In this document: positions 8,974 through 21,815 of the stretch, piece by piece
How positions within the stretch are numbered: position 1 is the first letter of the stretch
How the letters are laid out: every line of letters begins with the position of its first letter
Assembly (NCBI GenBank): GCA_033239125.1
Contig: BSWB01000006.1
Coordinates: 33,100,001 to 33,164,000, forward strand
Direction of reading: 5' to 3'
Source: Fagopyrum homotropicum
Taxonomy: Eukaryota; Streptophyta; Magnoliopsida; Caryophyllales; Polygonaceae
Length of the DNA: 64,000 nucleotides
Position numbers and translations under genes: made by a program
Notes under the pieces: model-generated
Database searches by the model: none
What the model saw: the letters and a program-made list of their open reading frames with translations, nothing else
What the model was told of the DNA's origin: nothing

Positions 8974-10380
8974 TCAAGTAGAACTAGATCTCCAATTGTC
9001 AAATGATGCATTTGCTATGGAATTCTTAAAGTTCGTCCAATCTTCTGATGCACTAACTTGAGTGATGTACTCAACCTCGTCTTTCACTTCATCCAAGTCA
9101 ACCGCCATCTCTAAAACCTCATCTTGCTCTTCCTCTTCTTCCTCATCATCGGATTCCATCACAACATCAGTTTGCATGTATTTTCGAATAAGGTTGTGTA
9201 ATAGTGCACAAACGGTAACTATGTGTCCTTGAGTTTGGATGGGAAAGAAAGAATGACTCCGAAGAATAGCCCATCTCCCTTTTAAGAGCCCAAAACACCT
9301 CTCTATGACATTTCTACCTTTAGCATGTTTCATGTTGAAGTATTCCTCGGGATTTTCTGGTTGGTTACCCCCCCCCAATCTTTCAGGTGATAGCGATGAC
9401 CTCTATATGGAGCTAAGAATCCCTCACAGTTTGTATAACCGGCATCTACCAAGTAATAAAATCCTTGTAATAAGAGGAGAAATTTTTTAGCACATTTGAT
9501 TTGTATAGTATAATTTAACTTACAATCTAAAAGCTCATATTATGATTACCTTTTGGGACCTTTAAACCATGTGGTCTAGTAATTGCATCACGAAGGACAC
9601 GACCATCATGGGCGGATCCTTCCCAACCAGGCAATATATATATGAACTCCATGTTAGGTGTACAAACACCTAACACATTCATAGCAAGCACGCCTTTTCT
9701 AGTCCGGTAACTTGATTTATCGGTACTTGGCACATGAACACTAATGTGTGTTCCATCCAAAGCTCCTAAGCAATTCTATAAAGCAAGTGAAACCAAGTGA
9801 TTGTTGACATATAATTATAAATTTTAATATAACCTTATTAAATTCAATGTTTTTGGTACCTTAAAAATTTTCCATCTACCATCTTCACTATCATCTGGTA
9901 TAGGTGTAGGCTTCTTGAGCAAGTGATTATGCAACTTTAAAACCGCACGAACACAAATGTTGAATTGTCGACTCACACTCCCACCACTTCTTAAAAAATA
10001 ATTTGCTATTGATCTATTTTTCTTATGATGGGCAATGTATATAAAAACATTGCAACCATTTCCTCCACCTCAATATTTCTTGTTCTACGTAATCCACTAA
10101 TTTCTTGGACCATCTCACAAAGCACTCCAAAGGTTTGCCTATTGACACGAAGCTCACTCTTACATATAACATCACTATCTCTAATCAACCTATTTAAATT
10201 GGCCAATCTATGACTTATCTTGTCAGCAGGTTGAATTTGAACCTCTTTGATTCGAAGAGCTTGTTCACGATATCTAGTGATAATCATGCTGATCAATTTC
10301 ATGACAAGCGTGACTGTTAGTTGTACGATTTTTTGACTTTCCTTATTTCGTCTTATCAAATCAAGATCGCACGTATCCAT
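8974..10380 (-). pseudogene. Harbinger transposase, DDE_Tnp_4 family
   Basis: The coding parts are 10380 to about 9861 (helix-turn-helix N-terminus, with VNRQTFGVLCEMVQ), about 9780-9550 (first catalytic Asp in LDGTHI) and about 9490-8974 (second Asp in VDAGY, catalytic Glu in RNVIERCFG). They are separated by two probable short introns. It ends with an acidic tail. All three DDE residues are present. Two lesions are visible: a frame change near 10010, and a run of nine C at 9368-9376 that puts the VDAGY and RNVIER parts in different frames. The family performs cut-and-paste transposition with 3-bp target duplications. Confidence 0.85.
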
Positions 10381-11555
10381 TTATAATGAGAAAACAACCT
10401 ATTGAGAACAAAAAATCAACCCAATTTGCATAATGAATCTAATAGACTAGTGAAAACTCACTTGACTTAAACTAGTGACAACTAATTTGCATAAAATGCA
10501 GTCAAACTACAACAATAATATGATAATAAAGTGAGAAAATGTAAACAATAAAATAAGTTGAAAGAAACATAAAATGTAGTCAAACTAAGCCTTGAACTGG
10601 TGAAATTAGTCAAATGAAAAGCCTTAAAAAGAGTGTTCTGTAGCTGCTGAAATGCGTAGGGTCATAAAAGGTTGTTATCTAAACAAAGTGATTAACATTC
10701 TTCTCTTAACTTATAACTAGAAATTCTTGGCAAATGGGGGCAAACTTGATATTCGTTTGCTGAACTTTTGAAGTGAATTCTTATTAGTTTGGATTGATTC
10801 ATATATCAACTGGAGAGCTCCTAAGTGCTCAAGTAGCAGGTGGGACAGAAATAGGAAACAAGGCCAAATAGGAAACACGCATTCAACACCGGCCACGCAT
10901 TCAACAATCAAATTCCAAGGATCCTTTTTTTTTTCCTTTCTTTCTGTAATAAAGTTTGTATTGAAACTGAATGATGCCAAGGAGAAAAGGTGGCTTCCAG
11001 ATGGTTACCCTCAAAGTGCTGCACAGAGACAAACTCTAGAGGAACTCGGGGTTCGGCAGCCTAATATATATATATTGTACTAGGGGTTCGGCAGCCTAAA
11101 TAATTGAGACTAAAAAATTTAACCAATTTTTTTTCAATGTGGACAAGCCTATGATCAATATAGAACTTCAATTCACAACACACAGTTCTAGGATGAGAAG
11201 TTTCAAATCACAACACATAGTCACAAATAAGATTGAACTTGAAATCCAAGGAGGAGACGGACACCTCTTTTGCGTTGTGCAGGATGCGAAGATGTCGGAA
11301 ATGGTGATGAGATTGTGAGAAGCAGATACGGTGAGGGAACTTGCGTAGAAATAGGGAGAGAGCAGTAACGATAATTTTAGAGAAGAATCGTGATATCGGT
11401 GAAAATTTTGGGATATGAAAATTCATAAATAAGTAAAGTGTGTAGATATGAGTATATCATTTTGATATCGATATATTCAATTACTAAACATGGATATCGG
11501 ATACTTGATATCCATATTGATATCCCATATCAGGATATGGGAAATGAACAAGCCC

Positions 11556-11738
11556 TTAGTGAGCTTCTAGATCACGTTAAAAATATTACCTTCATTTAAG
11601 GGGTGTTTGTCTACTCTTGTCTACATCCTACATGCAGAAGAAACCGAATAGTTTCCATCTTGGATGAGGCTCCAACCTAGTTCGTCTTTGAGAGGAGCTT
11701 CTCGGCTTCTTACAACATCAATAAACTCCTAAGTCACT
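11556..11738 (-). pseudogene. LINE-2: connection segment between RT and zf-RVT
   Basis: Minus-strand reading gives ELGWSLIQDGNYSVSSACRM and then NVIWKL-like text, the conserved segment before the zf-RVT domain of plant LINEs. It is bounded by the Harbinger on the left and a hAT element on the right. Confidence 0.65.
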
Positions 11739-11746
11739 GAAGCAAT

Positions 11747-13819
<2,073 letters not shown>

Positions 13820-13827
13820 GAAGCAAT

Positions 13828-14653
13828 AGACGCTATCAACAACAATCTTCATGGGTAGCTTACCTCCAAAGCCTACCAATCCCATCCAGTACTACCTATC
13901 CAATATTCCCAAACTAGTTTAAGGCTCTCAGTGGGCTCCAGAGGTTGAGTGACCTGAGATATGAGGGGCATAGAGTCGACCCAAACATCAGTCCAGAACT
14001 TGATGGTATCACTGTCGCCCAACGTCCAATGTGCACCTTTATGAATAACCTGCTGGAGACCAGAAACAATACCTAAGGAAACTTGGGAAGCGGCTCTTTG
14101 AACTATGACATTGTTGCGGTAATATTTGCTTCTTATCACTTTCACCCATAGGCTGCCGGAGTCTTTCAAAATTCTCAACCCCAATTTTCCAAGCAAAGCC
14201 TTATTGGTGATATGCATGCTACGAATACCTAGACCATCTTTATCCTTAGGGAAACATATCTCACTTCATTTAACCGTATGCATTTTCCTACGGCTATCTG
14301 AATGCCCCAAAACAAAGTCACGGCATACCTTATCAATATCTTGACAAACACTAAGAGGTAAAGATAGGGTAGCCATGGAGTAGATAGGAATAGAGGTCAT
14401 CACCGCCTTAGTTAAAGTGACACTAATTATAAAGCTTAGGGTCTTACTTCTCCAATCATTCAATCTGTGGTTGATTTTGTCCAAGAGACACGAGAATTTA
14501 GCACTATTGATTCTACCTTGAAGCATTGGGATGCCAAGGTAATTTTTGAGATTTCTGGTGACCTCCACCCAACTGACGTTCTCTAAGCTGTTACAAAGGT
14601 CTCTAGAGACATTAAAAGAGACAAAGATTCTTGATTTCTGGGTGCTTACCTTT
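13828..14653 (-). pseudogene. LINE-2: C-terminal part of reverse transcriptase
   Basis: From 14653 downward: KSRIFVSFNVS, YLGIPMLQGRI, SFIISVTLTKAVMTSIPIY, then KALLGKLGLRIL and DTIKFWTDVWV. These are the standard post-YADD thumb and connection motifs of plant L1 ORF2. A few stops break the frame, between 14266 and 14217 among other places. It joins to the RT core at 33864 once the Copia insertion is removed. Confidence 0.85.
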
Positions 14654-15545
14654 TATTGTAATAATAATCCTTTATGCACCATAAATGGAACACTCTGAAC
14701 ACTCAAATATCGTATGTAATATTAGTATAGACTTCAGGTAGAGGCATACAAATCAGACTATGGTGTGACATTTATGGACTTTTCTATATTAGCTAGACAT
14801 TTAACTAGATGGATAAATAAGTTGCCACTTAGTGTATTCTATACCTAAGTTTGGTAGCTGGCCATCTTAGATTAAAAGCTAGCTTTTATTGGTAGAGTTT
14901 ATTAAATAGTTACATTATATTATGTTTGGAAACTGAAGATAAAGGCCTAGTTGATTAATGTTTGGAGCTGGACTTCAGAGTTTGGGCCTCAGGTGGATCA
15001 GCTGGACGTAGGCCCAAAACTCCCTTCTTCTCAATTATGTTACCTACAGAAACCAAAAAGGAATTCTATTCTTCCAATTCTCAGTAGCGGTTGGGGTTCA
15101 AAGATAGAGATTTAGGTCAAAGATCAAATATTCCAAAGCTCGTCAAAGACGAGACGGATTCGAATAACGAAGAAGAAGAAGCGTTCAAGTGAAGAGAGAT
15201 CTGTTATCTATTCAAAGTGAATCACCTTCGTTACGTTGGCCTTCGGTTTTACAACTCAGATCTTTGCAGGTGCCTTTGTGGGGGCTTTTCTTCTCGCCTT
15301 GTTTTCTATCTTTAGATCTGTTCTTGTCTGATTTGCCTTTGTCGAGTCTATACTGGTTTGTGTACTCTTGAGTGTTCTTGTGTTGTAAATCTTGAAACCA
15401 TAGTGAAAACTGGGGTCGGATCTCCCCTCTTGAGATCTCGCAGAATAGGATTAAGTTTTGAACTACGTCAACAAACCTTTTTCTCGCTTTTTTGCTTTTA
15501 CTAGTTGGTTCTAGTGTTTTCAAAAGTCTTAGATCTGATTTTACA
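14654..15545 (+). repeat. Copia-1 5' LTR
   Basis: 892 bp, ending GATTTTACA. Its first dinucleotide is TA where the 3' LTR has TG, a probable point mutation. The first 90 bp differ from the 3' LTR at seven positions, which indicates an insertion much older than Gy1. Confidence 0.9.
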
Positions 15546-15548
15546 AAG

Positions 15549-15560
15549 TGGTATCGGAGC
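15549..15560 (+). promoter_or_regulatory. Copia-1 primer binding site
   Basis: TGGTATCGGAGC, three bases after the 5' LTR. It matches the initiator-Met tRNA site (TGGTATCAGAGC) with one change. Confidence 0.85.
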
Positions 15561-15749
15561 TTTTTGTGAAAATCTCTTCTTTTTGACTTTTCTTTTAGAT
15601 CTGTTGCTTCCTCTTAACCTATCAAGTTCTTGTGTGAATCTTGATTTAGGTCGCTTAAGAAATTGTGTTTTCTGCTATTGTATGCAATTTTAATGTAAAG
15701 ATCTCCAATACATCTTGACTAACTACTATGCTTTTGCGTGATTGCAGGT

Positions 15750-16352
15750 ATGTCAGATAGCATTGTGAGATTAAAGCCCTTCGATGGAATCCGCGACTTT
15801 GCCATGTGGCAGGTCAAGATGAAGGCAATACAAACAAAAGAAAAGTGTCTTCGTGCCATAGCTAGTGACTACCTTGCTGAAACTTCAGCAGCCAGAAAGA
15901 TGGAGATGGAGGAGTTGACTCATGCAGAAATTATGATAAGACTCACTGACGACGTGGCACGTCAGTTTGTAAGTATTTCTTCAGCCAAACCTCTTTGGGA
16001 AGCACTTGATAAACGTGACAATAATAAATCCATGCCGTCTAGGATATCTACTTTGCATAAACTGTTCACATTCAAAATGGATCTTAATTTGACCCTAAAT
16101 GACAATTTGGACAAGTTCTTGAAACTAGAAATGGACCTAGAGAGGTGTGATGACCAAATTAAAGATACTCATCTTGCTGTTATCCCGCTTGGTTCTTTGC
16201 CTACTCAATTTGATACTTTGAAAGATGTTATTCAGTATAGTAGTTCCACCTTGACCAAAGAAAAGATAATTGAATCTATAACTGAAAAGAATGAAACTCT
16301 TAAAGTATTCAAAGTGAAAAATATTGATAAGAAATCTGAAAATAAAAATTAA
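15750..16352 (+). pseudogene. Copia-1 gag, N-terminal and capsid part
   Basis: The frame starts MSDSIVRLKPFDGIRDF, typical of copia gag, and runs through the UBN2-like capsid helices (LWEALDKRDNNKS, LHKLFTFKM) to a stop at 16350-16352. The zinc knuckle follows in the same frame, so this stop truncates the original polyprotein. A start codon 12 bases upstream is also possible. Gag would form the cytoplasmic virus-like particle. Confidence 0.8.
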
Positions 16353-16598
16353 GTTCTTATGGCTAAAGGGAAGAACAAGAGAAATAACAAAAATGACAAG
16401 AAAGATGAGAAGCCCACTAGCAATGATTCTGATAAAAAGACCAAAAAGTGTTTCTATTGTCAAAAGACTGGACACTATATTAATGAGTGTAGGAAGAAGA
16501 AAAAGGATGAGACTAATAAAAGGTCTGAAAATAATGTTACTCTATTTGAAAGCATGCAGAGTCAATATCCTTGTGAACTGCTTATGTGCTCTGTTACT
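16353..16598 (+). pseudogene. Copia-1 gag zinc knuckle, cut by Gy1
   Basis: Continues in frame after the stop: a Lys/Asn-rich stretch, then a CCHC knuckle CFYCQKTGHYINEC at about 16448-16489, which binds RNA in copia gag. The reading ends where Gy1 enters at the TTACT target (16594-16598). Confidence 0.8.
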
Positions 16599-18304
16599 TG
16601 TTAGCATGAAATATTGTGATATTTTAGGAACGCTTTCTAAGTGTATTTCATCCATATTGATAGTCATTGATTAAGCATTGATGCATTTGTGAGCTAGTTC
16701 GTCTATAATATCGATATAGAGATCTACACAAGCTTTATGTTGATTGTAGGCAATTAAGAGCTATTTCCGAACGAATTGAGCAAGGATGGAGTTTGATCGA
16801 GCATGTCCAAGGATTGAGGACATCTCTAGGAGCTAAGGAAGGTGCTAACTTGAAGAATAGCACGAGGAAAGGAAGAATTACGGTTTACCCCTAAACCACG
16901 CTCTAAAATACGGCCGTACTACATTCCACGTTCAAGTCCACGGCCGTGGAACCTTGGCAAGGGAAGCGTGGTTCTTCCAGCAACTTCTACGGCCGTGGAA
17001 GGATTGAAACAAACCGTGACAATTTCCACGCTCTAAATTACGGTCGTGGAACCCTTCCACGACCGTGATCTTGGCGATCTTTTACGCCATACTTTAAGCC
17101 ACGATCTTCTACGCAATTGGGCCGGGCTTATATTTTATCTTACACTATAAAAGGACGGGAGAAGAGAGATTCCGTCACCTCTGCTTAGACGCATTTTCGC
17201 TTACGCTTGGACTTGCCCTAATTTCACATCTTGCGGAGATTGTGATTGAGAGATTTGCGCTTTGCTATTGAGATCTCCGGATTGACGGAAGAGTTGAAGA
17301 TTTGGAAGATTGTTCGCAAGAAGGTTACGCTTTATCTTTAGGTTTGATTTAGAAGACGGATTGACATCCCGTTCTTCCTTCTTATCTAAGATTCGTGATT
17401 GTTTGTGTTATTCCGAATCTATTGACGTTATTGTTCTTGATTTGTGGATTTGAGATTGACTTGAAAGTTATTGAAGGTTTTCGGAAGTTTTCATCTTTCA
17501 TTCTTTTAAATCTTGAATTTGATATCAATATGACTGTTGTTGGCTAAAACCCTTTAACAATTCTAAGGTGAAGGGTTGATAGTTGTGGCTTAGATGATGA
17601 TAGATCGATCGTAAACAGATTGGACCCTGAGAGTTAGAGAGAATCACCGACGAACCTAATCCACGGTCTGTTCTTGAGCTTCCACGGCCGTGGAACTCAA
17701 GAACTACCCGTAATTTTGTGTCAGTTTACGAACTTGCTTTTACTTTAATCCAAAGTTAAAGATTTGCTTTAACTTAGTCTTGGCTTGCCTTTTCTAGGTG
17801 GTAGTGAAGCCTCAACAACCTCTACCTCGATTCTGAGTGTCACAACCTTAATCGGTTTAGTTAGTCTTGATCCTTGGATTATAAGTTTGGGTGTCTGACG
17901 TTAATTCTTGCCTTTAGATCCTTTCTATATTGAAGCCTCAACAACCTTTATAGAGAGTGTCTTCTAGGTGAGTCATATAAGGTTTTTGGAACTTCACCGT
18001 ACGATTATCTTACATTCGTATACCTTTGCATACCTTAACTCTGTCCTTATATCTTTAGTATATCTTGAATCGATTGCCACAGCTGGATTCCTGGATCTTT
18101 AGGATTGTTGTTTTCCCAATAATTTGAAAAGCTTCATACATCTACTTGCTTGATAATCTATAACCGGATTTAACCCCCCAAATCCCTGTGTTCGATACTC
18201 TGGAATTCTTGCTCAACTATATCGATCCGTACACTGCGGGTTCGCTTGATTGATTTCTAGTTTTATAATTAAAGCTTATTTGCACGCACTCTAAGTGGCG
18301 AATA
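16599..18304 (+). repeat. Gy1 5' LTR
   Basis: Begins TGTTAGCATGAAATATTG and ends CTAAGTGGCGAATA. U3 holds a dense cluster of CCACGGCCGTGG-type palindromes (16880-17066), including a hairpin with CGGTCGTGGAA arms at 17041-17065. A further copy sits in U5 at 17682-17693. Confidence 0.95.
17146..17152 (+). promoter_or_regulatory. Gy1 5' LTR TATA box
   Basis: TATAAAA within CACTATAAAAGG, 80 bp downstream of the palindrome cluster. The same motif is at 28536-28542 in the 3' LTR and at 37794-37800 in the solo LTR. It probably sets the start of the genomic RNA. Confidence 0.7.
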
Positions 18305-18310
18305 AGTTTT

Positions 18311-18328
18311 TGGCGTCGTTGCCGGGGA
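18311..18328 (+). promoter_or_regulatory. Gy1 primer binding site (tRNA-Asp)
   Basis: TGGCGTCGTTGCCGGGGA, six bases after the LTR. It complements the 3' end of plant tRNA-Asp with one mismatch; Gy2 has the perfect site. This primer is characteristic of the Athila/Tat branch. Confidence 0.85.
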
Positions 18329-18407
18329 TTTGGTTTAGGCCGAATTCGGTTTTCGGTTGTCAAGCTTGGGAGCTCTTCCCTTGTTATTTGATATCTTTTT
18401 CGAGTGT

Positions 18408-18635
18408 ATGCGCAGGTCTAGGAACAACGAAGACCTCTTACCTCTCGATCAAGAGCTTGAGAGAACTTTAAGGCAAAAGCGTAAGGAAAAGAAAATGGCT
18501 GAAGAAAGAGAACGTGATCTCCAATCGGAGCTTGCGGAAAAGGAAGCTCAACTCCAATGGAGTGAGAAGACACGTAGAGAAGAGACGGATCGTCACCAAA
18601 TGAAGGTTGATGATCTAACGGACATGATGTTCTAA
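18408..18635 (+). pseudogene. Gy1 gag N-terminus
   Basis: The start MRRSRNNEDLLPLDQE is chosen because Gy2 has the same MRRSR start in the same place. The protein is a charged coiled-coil-like segment. It ends in TAA (18633-18635), in frame with the next segment, so the stop interrupts gag after 75 residues. Confidence 0.75.
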
Positions 18636-20807
18636 ATGAGGTTGGAAATAAACAACCTTAAGGAGAAAAAGAAAAGGAGGAGACCGGAAAGATCGGTTAG
18701 AGCCAACTCATCTAATGAGGATAGCGACTCCTCCATGCCACCGCTAGAGGAAATTGATCCAACGATCAATGTGAATCCATTCCATCCACGGGCAGCTGCA
18801 AATCGCCGTATTCCACCTAGGAATGCAAGGATCGAACGTGTGGATGAGGAGCCAAGGACTCTTGGCCAAAGGATGGATCCAACGCAGCAACCACACCGTT
18901 TAGGTGTGAACTTCGATGCTGACGATGTACAAGGGTTTAGCTTCAACCCGCAGGTTATTACTCTTGTTTGCCAAAACCAATTTGGCGGAACAAGCGCTGA
19001 ATCTCCACAGCAACACCTACAAAATTTTGAGTGTATGATGGAGACGATGAGGCCGAAGAACGCAACTACCAACAACTATAAGCTCAAGCCTTTCTTCTTC
19101 TCTTTGAAGGGGAAGGCATTGTCTTGGTACCAAGCTCTTCCTAGTGGGAAACTAGACACGTGGGAAGATCTTTCCGCGGAGTTCCTCACTAAGTTCTTTC
19201 TGCCATCCAAAACGGCGGAGCTAAGAGGTAAGATTAATGCATTTTCCATGAGATCTAACGAAAGTTTGTTTCAATCTTGGGAAAGGTTTCAGGATTTGCT
19301 CTTGGATTGCCCTCATCATGGCATATCCAAGCTCGCACTTTTGGAGATATACTATAAGGGGCTGGATGTGGAGACACAATTCAAGCTCCAATCCCTCTCA
19401 TGTGGTACATTCATGGACATGAGGGAAGATGACGCTTGGGACTTCATTGAGAAGCAAGCAAGGGTCATAGAGAAGTATTATCACCGGAAAGTAGAGGGAA
19501 ATCGTGTGGAGCAAGGAGCAAAGCTCACACATGAAGCTCAAAATCAAATTTTCTCCCTCAACAATGAGATCAAAGAGTTGAAGGAAGCTATCAAGACCAA
19601 CTTTCCAAAGCATCAAGGAAAAGATGTTGGCTACTTGGGCAACAACAACAACCGGAATAATTGGAACGGCAACAACAACAACCGGAACAACAATTGGAAC
19701 AATAATAGGGGTTCAAACAACAACAATTGGCACTCCAATCAACAAAACTCCGGTAACTCTTATCCTTCCAATTCAAATTCACTAACTCCACCTTCCTCTT
19801 CCTCTACTCCTTTGAAAAGCCAGGGGCAAACATCTAATGGAGGAAGCACTTCGGTGAAGGAGAAGCCCGATCCCATGTTGGAGACAATTTTGGGAAAGCT
19901 TCAAGGGTTAGAGACTCACATCATCAAGGTTGATGATCACATAACTAAGGTTGATAAAGCCCAAAAGGTTTTAGAAAACCAAATGTTTACTCATGCAGAG
20001 GAAGTTCCTAGGAATCAAGAGAAACTTCCAAGAAAAACGGAGGATAACCCAAAGGGAAGGGTGATGGCAATCACAACTAGGAGCAGGGTGACAACTACCG
20101 ATCCGCAGCCTAAGTTTGTAGAAGTCCCCGTTGAGAAAGAGAAAGAAAAAGGGAAGGAGAAGGAAGATGTCTACGTTCCTCCTCCAACTTACAAACCTCC
20201 CCTACCATTCCCTCAATCTAGAGCAAGAGCGCGTCTAGATAAACAATTCGGTAAGTTTATAGAACTCATGAGCAAGTTGCATATTAATATACCTTTCATT
20301 GATGCTATTGTAGGTATGTCGGCTTATGGCAAGTTCTTAAAGGAGATCCTCTCTAACAAGAGAAAGTTAGAGGATTTTGGAGAGGTTAAGATGAGTTCGG
20401 ATTCTTCGGATCTCATCAAGACCATGAAGGAGAAGATGCCCCCAAAGCTAAAGGATCCGGGGTCATTTTGTATTCCCATAGGAGTGGGAGATGTCACATA
20501 TGATGCATTATGTGACTTGGGAGCAAGTGTGAGCATCATACCACTTGCATTATGTAGGAAGATCGGTTTAGGCGACCCTAAACCGGTGAAGATGACGTTG
20601 TACATGGCGGATCGATCCATCACTCGTCCCGTCGGTATTGTAGAAGACGTCCCGGTCAAGATAGGTAAATTCTTTGTACCCATTGATTTTGTTGTGCTTG
20701 ACATTCCTGTAGATAGTCCGGTCCAGATCATACTCGGAAGACCGTTTCTTGCAACTTCCGGTTGCATAGTCGATTGCAAGAATGCTAGGCTCACCTTTGA
20801 CATATGA
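18636..20807 (+). pseudogene. Gy1 gag capsid and aspartic protease
   Basis: 723 codons in the same frame. Capsid-type gag (Retrotrans_gag): LKPFFFSLKGKALSWYQALP at about residue 150, then FLTKFFLPSKTAELR and the ESLFQSWERFQDLL block. An Asn-rich spacer (residues 330-370) takes the place of a clear zinc knuckle. The conserved PPLPFPQSRARARLDKQFGKF precedes the protease, whose catalytic motif reads CDLGASVSIIPLALC (about residue 625; the usual DTGA is DLGA here and in Gy2). ILGRPFLATSGC closes it. A TGA at 20805-20807 breaks the frame. Confidence 0.85.
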
Positions 20808-21815
20808 GAGGAGAAGGTAGAGTTCGTTCTTTCCACTCTAGTGAAGGAACCAATCTTTGATGAGGATATATTCAATATCCAAGATGAGGAAGGGTTGTCT
20901 AGAGAGGAGGTAAGTGCTATTCTCTTCAAAGATCCTTTGCAAAAGGTTATTACTATGAGTCTAATGGATGTAGGGGAAGAAGAGGAGTGCAATGAGGCAA
21001 TTGAAGCCTTAGAAGCACAAGAAGAAGTATGTGAAGAGGAGTTTGAGAAACTCCACGACGAAGCAGAAAACGTGAGAATCCACGGCCATACACTATATTC
21101 CACGGCCGTGGATTTCACCAACCAAAGCGTGGCTCACTCCAGAGGGTTACACGGTCGTGGAGGAAACAGAGCACCCGTAACTACATTCCACGCCCAAAAT
21201 CACGGCCGTGGAGCATACAGAGCACCCGTAATTTTGGCCGTGGACGAAGGAAATTGTGCCACTTCTTCAACTTCTCTTGATTCTTCTACAGCACCTTCTA
21301 CTTCCTTAGACACTTCTAAGGAGGCATCGGAGACTCCTCAAGAACCATTGGAAGCTCCGAAAGCGATGGAACTAAAGCCACTCCCTACTCATCTAAGGTA
21401 CGCTTTTCTAGGACCTAACTCTACTTATCCGGTAATTGTTAGTTCCGATTTAACCATAAATGAACATAGTAAGCTTATGGCTGTCCTTAGGAAATATAGG
21501 AAAGCTTTAGGTTATACTATAGAAGACTTAGTAGGAATCAAACCTTCCCTATGCATGCACAAAATATTAATGGAAGAGGACTTTAGAACTTCAAGACAAC
21601 CTCAAAGGCGGTTGAATCCGACCATGAAGGAGGTTGTCAAGAAGGAAATTCTTAAACTTCTTGATGCAGGTATCATCTACCCTATCTCCGATAGCAAGTG
21701 GGTGAGTCCGGTTCAAGTAGTTCCGAAGAAGGGAGGAATGACGGTCATCACCAACAAGAATAACGAACTCATTCCTACCCGAACCGTGACAGGATGGCGG
21801 ATGTGCATAGACTAG
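20808..21815 (+). pseudogene. Gy1 protease-RT linker and N-terminal reverse transcriptase
   Basis: An in-frame continuation from 20808. An acidic linker (DEDIFNIQDEEGL) is followed by the palindrome cluster (21080-21245), a Ser/Thr-rich patch, and the RT fingers: YTIEDLVGIKPSLCMHKI, RRLNPTMKEVVKKEI, DAGIIYPISDSKWVSPVQ. A TAG at 21813-21815 stands at a position where Gy2 has a Tyr codon just before RKLN. No frameshift separates it from the next segment. Confidence 0.85.
21080..21245 (+). repeat. Palindrome cluster inside the Gy1 pol frame
   Basis: Contains CCACGGCCATA, one exact CCACGGCCGTGG (21100-21111), ACGGTCGTGG, CACGGCCGTGG (21200-21210) and TGGCCGTGG, plus two copies of AGAGCACCCGTAA. 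The motif is read as STAV in one place and HGRG in others, so it is conserved as DNA rather than as protein. Confidence 0.85.

Larger units (their letters stand above)
7422..11555 (-). mobile_element. PIF/Harbinger transposon, 4134 bp, complete with TIRs and TSD
   Basis: TTA duplications flank it (7419-7421, 11556-11558). The terminal inverted repeats match over about 29 bp with one mismatch, starting GGGCCTGTTCATTTCCC and GGGCTTGTTCATTTCCC, followed inward by GATATC/GATATGG-rich subterminal repeats. It encodes both Harbinger proteins on the minus strand: transposase (8974-10380) and a Myb/SANT-like partner (7887-8771). The 1.1 kb between 10381 and the right end shows no gene. It is inserted in LINE-2. 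Both genes carry lesions, so it is autonomous in design but probably inactive. Confidence 0.9.
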
